Below, in pieces: positions 1-4,921 of a stretch of 5,647 nucleotides of DNA. The notes beneath the pieces are model-generated. The model was not told the DNA's origin, ran no database searches, and was given only the letters and a program-made list of their open reading frames with translations. Source of the stretch: an uncultured Chloroflexota bacterium. GTDB lineage: Bacteria; Chloroflexota; Anaerolineae; Anaerolineales; Villigracilaceae. Location of the stretch: the NCBI GenBank assembly GCA_903837815.1, contig CAILWD010000383.1, forward strand, positions 1 through 5,647, written 5' to 3'. Position 1 is the stretch's first letter. Every line of letters starts with the position of its first letter. The position numbers and the translations under genes are program-made.

Positions 1-414
1 AACCGCGATGCGGACATCGAATGGCTCAAGGAGAAGATCGCCTGGCTGTTTGCAGAAGCCGGTGTCCCCCTGCCGCCGCTCGAATACGAGCAGGCGGCAT
101 TATCAGATATCGGACCATATCTCCTCGCTCACTATGTCTCGGACGAGGATGAGTACGTGGTGCTTGTCTCGCCCGGACTTGACCCAGGGGAATTTTGTGA
201 GCCGGGCTATGAACTTGCCCGCACCCTGGAGATCTGGAATGCCGGCGACTTTCCTGCCGATCAAATTCTGTACCCGGATGAGGAATACGAGGAACCCGAC
301 ACCGAACTCGATGAAGGTCCGCTCGTTGAGCAATATGAGAATGTCTCCCGTCTCGGTGATGATAACTGGCTTGAATCCGCCTTTGAAGACAACATCAGCG
401 GCTGGGGCGAATAA
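1..414 (+). CDS. Acidic hypothetical protein, 3' part only
   Basis: This reading frame is open from the first base and ends at TAA 412-414, giving 137 residues; the start lies outside the window. I do not recognise the family. What can be seen is a strongly acidic chain: I count about 36 Asp/Glu against 5 Lys/Arg, with the acid concentrated in the second half around PDEEYEEPDTELDEG. The N-terminal part (DIEWLKEKIAWLFAEAG) looks helical, and the middle (EYVVLVSPGL) looks like a buried strand, so this is probably a folded soluble protein with an acidic C-terminal half. No signal peptide or membrane segment is visible. A perfect 12-bp terminator follows ten bases after the stop, so this is the last gene of its operon. 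A DNA-mimic or acidic chaperone role is possible but purely speculative. Confidence 0.75.
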   Translation, partial: NRDADIEWLKEKIAWLFAEAGVPLPPLEYEQAALSDIGPYLLAHYVSDEDEYVVLVSPGLDPGEFCEPGYELARTLEIWNAGDFPADQILYPDEEYEEPDTELDEGPLVEQYENVSRLGDDNWLESAFEDNISGWGE

Positions 415-423
415 CAAACTTCA

Positions 424-458
424 ATTGGAGGGCGACCAAGTCGCCCTCCAATCTTTTT
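424..458 (+). terminator. Rho-independent terminator after the acidic gene
   Basis: A perfect inverted repeat pairs 424-435 (ATTGGAGGGCGA) with 441-452 (TCGCCCTCCAAT). C436-G440 can pair as well, leaving a three-base loop. The stem is followed by CTTTTT (453-458). It lies ten bases past the stop codon of the acidic gene, as expected for an intrinsic terminator on the + strand. Confidence 0.9.
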
Positions 459-466
459 ATAGTATT

Positions 467-540
467 ACGGCGCAGGATTTGCGCGATCAGCGCAAATCAC
501 GAGCAACCTTTGGTTGCGGCCCGCGAAGCGGCTGCGCTGT
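467..540 (+). other. Cloverleaf-like structured leader (candidate cis-regulatory RNA)
   Basis: This non-coding stretch between the terminator and the DUF6908-like gene contains four nested or adjacent complementary pairs. A closing helix pairs 467-475 with 532-540 (9 bp, one G-U). Inside it are hairpin 1 (476-483 with 491-498, 8 bp, 7-base loop), hairpin 2 (503-508 with 512-517, 6 bp, 3-base loop) and hairpin 3 (521-524 with 528-531, 4 bp, 3-base loop). The result is a closed four-way junction that ends one base before the ribosome binding site GGAGA (541-545). It is not a tRNA, because loop sizes and conserved bases do not fit. It could be a riboswitch-like or protein-binding leader, or a palindromic mobile repeat. 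The pairings are seen directly; the function is inferred. I see no convincing promoter between 459 and 551. Confidence 0.5.
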
Positions 541-551
541 GGAGAAACCAA

Positions 552-959
552 ATGACCACTCTCTTTCAAACCACCATCGAACATTTGTTGAAATCCCACA
601 ACCTGCTGGAGAATTTCCAGAAGCAGGATTCCTTCCACGTGCGCTTCGAGAAGACGGGCTACCAGCCTTTGGTGATCGAGCGCCACGGGGACATGATCAG
701 CGTCGCGCATTACTTCGAACAGAACGGTGACCTGGTCGCCGACCCGGATGTGGAATTGCACTATCCTTCCTGGGTGCCGACCGCCATCACGCAGGCCTTC
801 TTTGGGTATCGCCAAAAATTCATTGAGCGGGATGGCAAGACCTATGTGGACACTCGCTTCCACAAGCAGGTCTCTTCTTTCCTAACTCTATGGGCGCGCA
901 ACATCAAGGCACAAGGCTGGGCGGAAGGAGGCAGTGTCCATCATGATGATCCATCCTAA
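552..959 (+). CDS. DUF6908-like plasmid/ICE-type protein
   Basis: A protein of 135 residues starting at ATG 552, six bases after GGAGA (541-545). In-frame TTG 510 is a poorer choice because it lies inside a hairpin of the leader and lacks a ribosome binding site. Residues 49-61 read ISVAHYFEQNGDL and are followed by VADPD. As I remember the family, this 'ISVAHY.EQNGDLM.DPEM' signature is the hallmark of the DUF6908 domain, found mainly in proteins carried by plasmids and integrative elements; its biochemical role is unknown. The first 25 residues look helical, followed by a compact alpha/beta region to about residue 90 and a charged tail. There is no signal peptide or membrane helix, so it is probably cytoplasmic. 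Its last 17 bases overlap the next gene, so the two are very likely co-translated. The family assignment rests on the motif alone. Confidence 0.7.
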   Translation: MTTLFQTTIEHLLKSHNLLENFQKQDSFHVRFEKTGYQPLVIERHGDMISVAHYFEQNGDLVADPDVELHYPSWVPTAITQAFFGYRQKFIERDGKTYVDTRFHKQVSSFLTLWARNIKAQGWAEGGSVHHDDPS

Positions 960-1401
960 TATCCGCTTTGCCTATATGTATCGTGATGCCAGCAATTACA
1001 AGCAGCATGGCGAGGCAATCTTCTCAAACGAAACTCATCTTCCCTTGGATGAAATCGAAAAACAAATCCGTTCCTACCTGAACGATGGTGAATTCTTCAT
1101 CACCCGGCAGGTTCATCTGGAGGAACGCTTCTTCGAGGTCCTGTACGACGACGATCATCCCTGGCATGAATTCCTCGGGGTGGATGCGAGCGAGGACCCA
1201 GCTTTCGACCCGGACCATGAACATAAGCGGGACATTGCTGAATTCCTGTCGGACCTGGAGAAAGCCCATCGTGCGGGCTGGGATGAGATGAACGTGCGGG
1301 AGGATCTCGCGCACCTGCTTGTGGGACAGAAGCGCGCTTTGAAAAAAGCCTGTGAAACCCGTGGTACGGGTGAGTCCTCACGAGTACGGTATTGCGGATA
1401 A
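943..1401 (+). CDS. Hypothetical protein with YRDASNYK motif
   Basis: A protein of 152 residues read from ATG 943, 11 bases after AAGGAGG (925-931). GTG 934 is only two bases from that site and ATG 946 is 14 bases away, so 943 is preferred. It overlaps the end of the DUF6908-like gene by 17 bases. Notable stretches are YRDASNYK (13-20) and NDGEFFI (47-53). I have an impression of small uncharacterised proteins with a YRDASNYK start and a DGE-F-I block in many environmental bacteria, but I cannot name a family. Residues 68-96 are rich in Asp, Glu and His (DDDHPW, DPAFDPDHEHK), which could bind metal, though no known motif is present. The last 17 or so codons run through a cluster of inverted repeats that appears to belong to the following promoter, so the C-terminus may be non-conserved read-on. 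TAA 1399-1401 lies between the -35 and -10 of that promoter. Confidence 0.75.
   Translation: MMIHPNIRFAYMYRDASNYKQHGEAIFSNETHLPLDEIEKQIRSYLNDGEFFITRQVHLEERFFEVLYDDDHPWHEFLGVDASEDPAFDPDHEHKRDIAEFLSDLEKAHRAGWDEMNVREDLAHLLVGQKRALKKACETRGTGESSRVRYCG
1357..1381. repeat. Pair of short overlapping inverted repeats
   Basis: ACCCGT (1357-1362) pairs with ACGGGT (1366-1371) across a three-base loop. Directly overlapping it, GTGAG (1370-1374) pairs with CTCAC (1377-1381) across two bases. Both are perfect. They sit inside the last codons of the preceding gene and just upstream of the toxin-antitoxin promoter. They could be operator half-sites or a weak mRNA 3' structure. No T-run follows, so this is not an intrinsic terminator. 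Confidence 0.4.
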
Positions 1402-1420
1402 TCCGTAGTACTGATATACT
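1392..1420 (+). promoter_or_regulatory. Promoter of the toxin-antitoxin operon with candidate operator
   Basis: A sigma-70-type promoter: -35 TTGCGG (1392-1397), a 17-base spacer, and -10 TATACT (1415-1420) preceded by TG at 1412-1413, making an extended -10. Transcription would start near 1427 and give a leader of about 15 bases. The perfect palindrome CGGAT-A-ATCCG (1395-1405) overlaps the -35. TACGG (1385-1389) and CCGTA (1403-1407) form a wider dyad around it. TACTGAT occurs twice at eight-base spacing (1409-1415 and 1417-1423) over the -10. Antitoxins of the AbrB-fold and VapB groups typically repress their own promoter by binding such repeats; that they do so here is an inference. Confidence 0.6.
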
Positions 1421-1441
1421 GATTTTCAGATAGGAGAAACC

Positions 1442-1711
1442 ATGAACAATACCTTTCAAGTACAGGTTGTAAGGCGCGGGATCATCACCCTGCCCAAGGA
1501 ATTGCGGGATCACAACAATATCGAGGAGGGTGACATGATGACCCTCATTGATATTGGGGATGGTGTGGTAATAATGAGCCCCAGACGCTCGCGTGTGGAT
1601 GAGATTGCCAACAAACTTGCCAGGGAATGGCAGGATTCCGGAGAGACTCTTGAATCAATGTTAACCACGCTGCGTGAGGTCAGGGCGGAATATGAGACCA
1701 AAAAATCCTAG
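1442..1711 (+). CDS. SpoVT/AbrB-fold antitoxin (VapB-like)
   Basis: An 89-residue antitoxin of a type II toxin-antitoxin pair, starting at ATG 1442 five bases after AGGAG (1432-1436). Residues 5-48 form a SpoVT-AbrB swapped-hairpin DNA-binding domain: strand FQVQVVRRGIITLPKELR, the turn IEEGDMMTLIDIGDGVVIM, and the typical 'R-G-x-I-T-L-P-K-E-L-R' and 'E-G-D' signatures. Residues 50-85 are a charged helical tail (RVDEIANKLAREW, then TLREVRAEYE), which in such antitoxins wraps around and blocks the toxin. The gene overlaps the toxin start by 20 bases, giving translational coupling. As is usual for these modules, it probably neutralises the toxin by direct binding and represses the shared promoter. 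The fold is clear. The name VapB follows from the PIN-domain partner and is not diagnostic from this sequence alone. Confidence 0.9.
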   Translation: MNNTFQVQVVRRGIITLPKELRDHNNIEEGDMMTLIDIGDGVVIMSPRRSRVDEIANKLAREWQDSGETLESMLTTLREVRAEYETKKS

Positions 1712-2144
1712 GGTGTTTCTGGACACGAGTGTGGTCTTTGCCGCGGTGCTCTCTCCCACAGGCGGTGCGCGAAAGCTATTTCTGCTTGGGGAGGCGGGAC
1801 TATTGCGCCTGGTGGTGGGTCCGACCGTTCTTCACGAATGCGAGGAAGTGGTTCGTCGCAAAACGCCCGGCTCACTGTCAACTCTGGCACAACTTCTATC
1901 GAACTCCTCGCTCGAAACATCCTCCGCGCCTGCCAAACGACAGATTGCCGTAGCGGAGAGCTATGTTCAATATGCGCCTGATGCACATGTTCTGGCGGAG
2001 GCAATCCTTGCCAGTCCGGATTGGTTTGTCACCCATGATAAGGAACATTTCCTGAAACAACGCAGCAGGATTGATTTGCCCTTTGAAATTGGCACGCCCG
2101 GTGACTTGCTGCAACGTTTCAAGGATGACTTCACCCTGCCATAA
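1692..2144 (+). CDS. PIN-domain ribonuclease toxin (VapC-like, PIN_3 type)
   Basis: A 150-residue PIN-domain protein read from ATG 1692. An upstream in-frame GTG at 1674 is less likely, because the ATG overlaps the antitoxin end in the usual way; the ribosome binding site is weak (AGGGCGG, 1682-1688), suggesting coupled translation. The acidic metal-binding set of the family is complete: D11 in VFLDTSVVFAAVLSP, E49 or E52 in LHECEEVV, D97 in PDAHVLAEA, and D116 in FVTHDKEHF. The spacing and the SPTGGARKLF segment fit the PIN_3/COG1569 branch, whose members are magnesium-dependent RNases that cut tRNA or other RNA to halt growth. With all four sites present the enzyme should be active; its RNA target cannot be read from the sequence. 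The antitoxin lies directly upstream, and a strong terminator 25 bases downstream closes the two-gene operon. Confidence 0.9.
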   Translation: MRPKNPRVFLDTSVVFAAVLSPTGGARKLFLLGEAGLLRLVVGPTVLHECEEVVRRKTPGSLSTLAQLLSNSSLETSSAPAKRQIAVAESYVQYAPDAHVLAEAILASPDWFVTHDKEHFLKQRSRIDLPFEIGTPGDLLQRFKDDFTLP

Positions 2145-2169
2145 CCTATAACAAACTTTTCCCCCAATG

Positions 2170-2210
2170 AACTGCGGGACCGGTAATACCGGTCCCGCAG
2201 TTTTTATTTT
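2170..2210 (+). terminator. Terminator of the toxin-antitoxin operon, adjacent to the next ribosome binding site
   Basis: A perfect 16-bp inverted repeat pairs 2170-2185 with 2187-2202 (core ACTGCGGGACCGGT), with a realistic loop of about five bases. It is followed by TTTTTATTTT (2201-2210). It lies 25 bases after the toxin stop and should end that transcript. The T-run ends one base before the AGGAGG (2212-2217) of the next gene, leaving no room for a separate promoter downstream. The following operon must therefore rely on read-through or on a promoter upstream of the hairpin. Confidence 0.92.
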
Positions 2211-2221
2211 CAGGAGGTTCC

Positions 2222-2548
2222 ATGCTTCCATCCAAACCCGACCTGATCGTCCTGCCATTCAAGGCAATCCTTGCCGGAACAAGCATTCCGCTCACACTTG
2301 AACAGACCCTGTCCCTGTTGAGAAGAAAGAAGCAGGGACGAGTTCAAATCGAGCGCACATACCCCGGCGCACCGGAGACCATCGGCTGGACGATCTTCCG
2401 CCGCACGCCAAAGAAGTATCTGTACGAGAACGAACCCCTCTTCCGTTTTGAACGCGGCGCACGCCGCTACATTCGCAAGGCGTATGCCATCCACTACTCC
2501 CGCCTTTCGAGCGAGGATGGCATGACCCATTCTTATTTGCACCTGTAA
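2222..2548 (+). CDS. Basic hypothetical protein, first gene of a five-gene operon
   Basis: A 108-residue protein from ATG 2222, four bases after a near-perfect AGGAGG (2212-2217). I do not recognise it. It is basic: about 19 Lys/Arg against 9 Asp/Glu, with clusters RRKK (34-37), RRTPKK (60-65) and RGARRYIRK (78-86), which would suit nucleic-acid binding. Predicted strands alternate around QIERTYPG, GWTIFRRT and PLFRFERG, suggesting a small beta-rich fold. No signal peptide or transmembrane helix is present. The stop TAA (2546-2548) shares one base with the ribosome binding site of the next gene, placing both in one transcript. The nucleic-acid-binding idea is an inference from charge only. 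Confidence 0.8.
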   Translation: MLPSKPDLIVLPFKAILAGTSIPLTLEQTLSLLRRKKQGRVQIERTYPGAPETIGWTIFRRTPKKYLYENEPLFRFERGARRYIRKAYAIHYSRLSSEDGMTHSYLHL

Positions 2549-2558
2549 AGGAGATTTC

Positions 2559-3125
2559 ATGTACGACTACATCATTGAAGAAATGGCGGACGCCATTGCA
2601 AGTGAACTTCGTGTTGATAACAACGATGTGCTGCGTGTCCTTCATCATTACTGGGAGGACAAGATCGCGCATGTCTGGCGGGCGGATCACATTATTCACT
2701 GCGCCTTCAACATTGGCAAGCCGATCCTATTGGAGCACGCGGTTGGATTGCTCGACGAGGTGTTCCAGTTTCACGATTCAGATGCGGGCATTCGTTGGAG
2801 CATGTTGGAGGAGGTCCTTCGGGATTACTGGCTTGATTTCAACCGGTTGTCTGCTGAGCAATACGACGAGGTACAAGGTGTCTTCAAGGTCTGGCGGCAG
2901 GGGAACATCATTGCACATCAGATCGGCTTATTCCCTGACGAAACCAAGGGAAACCTGACCAAAGCCATTGCTCTCGCCAGATATATGGCGGGGGAAATGC
3001 CCAATACGCCGATCATGATTGGTTGCGAACCCTATCATTCCCACGCGGTGGAGCCGTGGCTTACCGTTACCCAGATGGATGGCAATCTGATGATTGAACA
3101 GAAGGAGCCGACATGCACGCAGTGA
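2559..3125 (+). CDS. Hypothetical protein, 188 residues
   Basis: Starts at ATG 2559, five bases after AAGGAG (2548-2553), and ends at TGA 3123-3125 inside the next gene. No family is recognised. The N-terminal 120 residues look almost entirely helical and are rich in Trp, His and Tyr (LHHYWEDKIAHVWRADHIIH at 28-47, RDYWLDF at 88-94). The C-terminal 50 residues (PIMIGCEPYHSHA, then PWLTVTQMDG) look like a small strand-rich part. The His pairs H29-H30, H44 and H47 could in principle coordinate metal, but no known motif is present. No secretion or membrane signals are seen. It is tightly embedded between two other unknown genes, so it most likely acts in the same process or complex as they do. 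Confidence 0.82.
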   Translation: MYDYIIEEMADAIASELRVDNNDVLRVLHHYWEDKIAHVWRADHIIHCAFNIGKPILLEHAVGLLDEVFQFHDSDAGIRWSMLEEVLRDYWLDFNRLSAEQYDEVQGVFKVWRQGNIIAHQIGLFPDETKGNLTKAIALARYMAGEMPNTPIMIGCEPYHSHAVEPWLTVTQMDGNLMIEQKEPTCTQ

Positions 3126-3376
3126 AACCCAATCAACGAGTACGCATCCTGACAATCCAGATCGCGGTCGCGGAGGATGCCGACCCCTCATCCGTTGCCG
3201 ACGAAATCTCGGAACTGCTCTCCGAAAACGGCATTTGCGCCGAGGGAAGCCACATTCTGGACTGGCGTTACCTGACCGAATACCAGCCAGCCGTCACAGC
3301 CAGTGACGATCCCGAAGAAGGGGAAGTCTTTGGGCTGCTGGACTTCCACCTAACCATTACTTCACCGGAGGAATAA
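3113..3376 (+). CDS. Small hypothetical protein, 87 residues
   Basis: Read from ATG 3113, five bases after AAGGAG (3102-3107), with 13 bases overlapping the previous gene. The stop TAA (3374-3376) shares its last base with the next ATG (TAATG), the classic arrangement for translational coupling. The family is unknown. The pattern suggests a strand at residues 9-20 (VRILTIQIAVA), a helix at 25-40 (PSSVADEISELLSENG), a strand at 45-54, an acidic loop DDPEEGE (65-71) and a final strand (VFGLLDFHLTI). This is a compact alpha/beta domain resembling ferredoxin-like small subunits. The net charge is clearly acidic, opposite to the basic first gene of the operon. A partner role with the 358-residue protein that follows is likely from the coupling but unproven. 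Confidence 0.8.
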   Translation: MHAVKPNQRVRILTIQIAVAEDADPSSVADEISELLSENGICAEGSHILDWRYLTEYQPAVTASDDPEEGEVFGLLDFHLTITSPEE

Positions 3377-4452
3377 TGTACGCATGGACTGAACCCTACG
3401 AAGATGAATACATCAAGGAACGTATTGAAGAATTGAGAACTGCCCAAAGGGAGGCAGCCGCAAATGGAAAGATCCTCGTGTCCTCCTATGAGCAGTTCTG
3501 GCTGCCGGCATTGAACGATTTACCCGATGTGGAGTTCCAGGGCAGGGATCGACATACTGCGCCGTATGGAAAATTCGATCCAGTTCCCAACGTCCCGTTT
3601 CATGGCGCGTTGTGGTTTACACCATTACCAAACGCAGAACTTCCTCCTGCACTGATGAATATCAAGGAGTGGACGCCGGCAAATGCCGTGGTGGATATGA
3701 ATGCGCGCATGGTCAACATCAAAGTGGATGAGGTCGAGATCACCTTCACCAGTATCAATATAGGGTTGAATGCACAAGAGTTGCTGCGGGACATCAACAA
3801 GGAATTGGTGCGGATTAATGCGGGCGTGTATGTGTACCGCATTGAACCAGTGGAAGAAGTCTCTCCTGTTCATCACCTGTATTCAGATGGACGCATCCCC
3901 GTCCTGACCAATGCCCATACACGCGCCGATGTCACCGGCTATGCCGTACTTCAAGATAGACCCTATCAACATACATTGGTGTATGTCGGGATCGCCGCAC
4001 ACAAGACCAGTGTGGAGAGTCTATGGGCGTCGCTGATCCGCGGCAGAGGTGGCTGTTCGATGCGCGGCACATCTGTCCTTGCCGACGGTGAGGTGAAGAT
4101 GCTCACCCAACCATTACTTGAGTTCAATGTCCTGCACGCCGGGATCATCTGCCGCAAAGCATTGCCCGGCAAGTGGGAGGCGAAGGATGATGCCGCGTAT
4201 GCCCTGGTCTTTGAAGATGGGGATGTGGAATCACAATTGCAGGCGCTTGTCTTGAACCGCCTGCAGGAGACTCTGGCATTCCCCATCCCGGATAATTGGA
4301 CGAAGACACTGTGGGAATACGCGCTTGATGCAGAATATATCCAGCGGATGGTCACGGGAGGGGATTGCCGTGGCGGGGTCAGGATCGATCTGACCAAACC
4401 CTGGCAGGATCTGGTGCAAAACCTGCTGGAGCAGGAAGTATTGAAGATATAG
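3376..4452 (+). CDS. Large hypothetical protein, 358 residues, core of the unknown operon
   Basis: Starts at ATG 3376 behind GGAGGA (3367-3372), coupled to the preceding stop, and ends at TAG 4450-4452. I do not recognise a family. Residues 7-30 form a charged, coiled-coil-like helix (YEDEYIKERIEELRTAQREA). Residues 60-130 are Pro-rich then strand-rich (ARMVNIKVDEVEITFTSINI). Residues 150-290 look like an alpha/beta domain with the glycine-rich segment GRGGCSMRG (223-231). A similar Cys-Arg-Gly segment, GGDCRGGVRID (328-338), lies near the C-terminus. Cysteines are C227, C259 and C331. I see no Walker motifs, no methyltransferase or nuclease signature, and no membrane helices. As the largest product, it is probably the main functional component of this operon; the function stays open. 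Confidence 0.85.
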   Translation: MYAWTEPYEDEYIKERIEELRTAQREAAANGKILVSSYEQFWLPALNDLPDVEFQGRDRHTAPYGKFDPVPNVPFHGALWFTPLPNAELPPALMNIKEWTPANAVVDMNARMVNIKVDEVEITFTSINIGLNAQELLRDINKELVRINAGVYVYRIEPVEEVSPVHHLYSDGRIPVLTNAHTRADVTGYAVLQDRPYQHTLVYVGIAAHKTSVESLWASLIRGRGGCSMRGTSVLADGEVKMLTQPLLEFNVLHAGIICRKALPGKWEAKDDAAYALVFEDGDVESQLQALVLNRLQETLAFPIPDNWTKTLWEYALDAEYIQRMVTGGDCRGGVRIDLTKPWQDLVQNLLEQEVLKI

Positions 4453-4462
4453 GAGAAGTCAA

Positions 4463-4852
4463 ATGTCTCAAACCATTCAACCCGATGAAATCTTCGACCT
4501 GAGCAAGGCGCAGGCTTCCGAGGAACATCCATCCTATTGGCTGGCGCAATTGCGCAAAGCCGACTGGCAGTACCTGCTGCAATTCGTGAACGTGAAACTC
4601 CCGGTCAAAACCAAGAAACAGGCTATGGCAGAAGCGGCGCTCCAGCGCTTTGAGTTCGTCAATTGTGCAGGGCGCGGTGAGGTCTGGCAGTTGTGGAATG
4701 AAACGCGGAATGAGCATCGTGTCCTGGTGATCCAATTCCGTCATTCAGAGTCGGACTGGTCTCGTGGACTGCCTGAATTTGTCCATCTGGAAAAGAATGA
4801 TCCGCTCGGCTTTGTGAACATCGCCGGGCGGTTGTTCTGTCGTGTGAAGTAA
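4463..4852 (+). CDS. Hypothetical protein, 129 residues, last intact gene of the operon
   Basis: From ATG 4463, seven bases after AGGAG (4451-4455), which overlaps the previous stop codon. It ends at TAA 4850-4852. The family is unknown. An N-terminal acidic segment (PDEIFDLSKAQASEEHPS) precedes a helix with WLAQLRKADWQYLLQF (26-41), a basic linker VKTKKQ (48-53), a helix, and a C-terminal strand-rich half (EVWQLWNETRNEHRVLVIQFRH, about residues 73-94, shown here in summary). Five Trp residues in 129 is high. It appears soluble, with no signal peptide. The terminator at 4871-4906 starts 18 bases beyond the stop and closes the five-gene unit. It probably belongs functionally with the 358-residue protein, a judgement from context only. 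Confidence 0.82.
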   Translation: MSQTIQPDEIFDLSKAQASEEHPSYWLAQLRKADWQYLLQFVNVKLPVKTKKQAMAEAALQRFEFVNCAGRGEVWQLWNETRNEHRVLVIQFRHSESDWSRGLPEFVHLEKNDPLGFVNIAGRLFCRVK

Positions 4853-4870
4853 TAAATCAAATTCAACCTG

Positions 4871-4906
4871 ATCCCCCATGCCATTCGGTGTGGGGGATTT
4901 TGTTTT
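4871..4906 (+). terminator. Terminator after the five-gene operon, abutting another ribosome binding site
   Basis: ATCCCCCATGCC (4871-4882) pairs with GGTGTGGGGGAT (4887-4898): 12 bp with two G-U pairs and the four-base loop ATTC. It is followed by TTTTGTTTT (4898-4906). The AAAAGGAG ribosome binding site of the next short frame begins at 4908, directly after the T-run, the same arrangement as at 2170-2217. Confidence 0.88.
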
Positions 4907-4921
4907 CAAAAGGAGATTGAT

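Noticed and set aside
467..540. tRNA gene (cloverleaf fold)
   Set aside because: Loop sizes of 7, 3 and 3, no conserved GTTCRA T-loop, no plausible anticodon stem with a seven-base loop in the right arm, and a 9-bp closing stem.
411..551. Integron attC-like site (ATAACAAACTT resembling the start of VCR-type attC, followed by palindromes)
   Set aside because: No matching GTTRRRY core is found at the far end, either here or at 2148-2221, and no integrase gene is present.
8..730. Long + strand frame of 240 codons in another phase
   Set aside because: It crosses a strong terminator and two supported genes in the wrong phase; its Arg/Ser/Pro-rich product is typical of an out-of-frame translation.
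465..863. Minus-strand open frame across the DUF6908-like gene and the leader
   Set aside because: It is a shadow of the + strand gene, with no family features, and it runs through the structured leader and back to the terminator.
3966..4532. Long minus-strand open frame (188 codons)
   Set aside because: It is antisense to the well-supported 358-residue gene, has Ser/Cys-rich low-quality composition and lacks a ribosome binding site.
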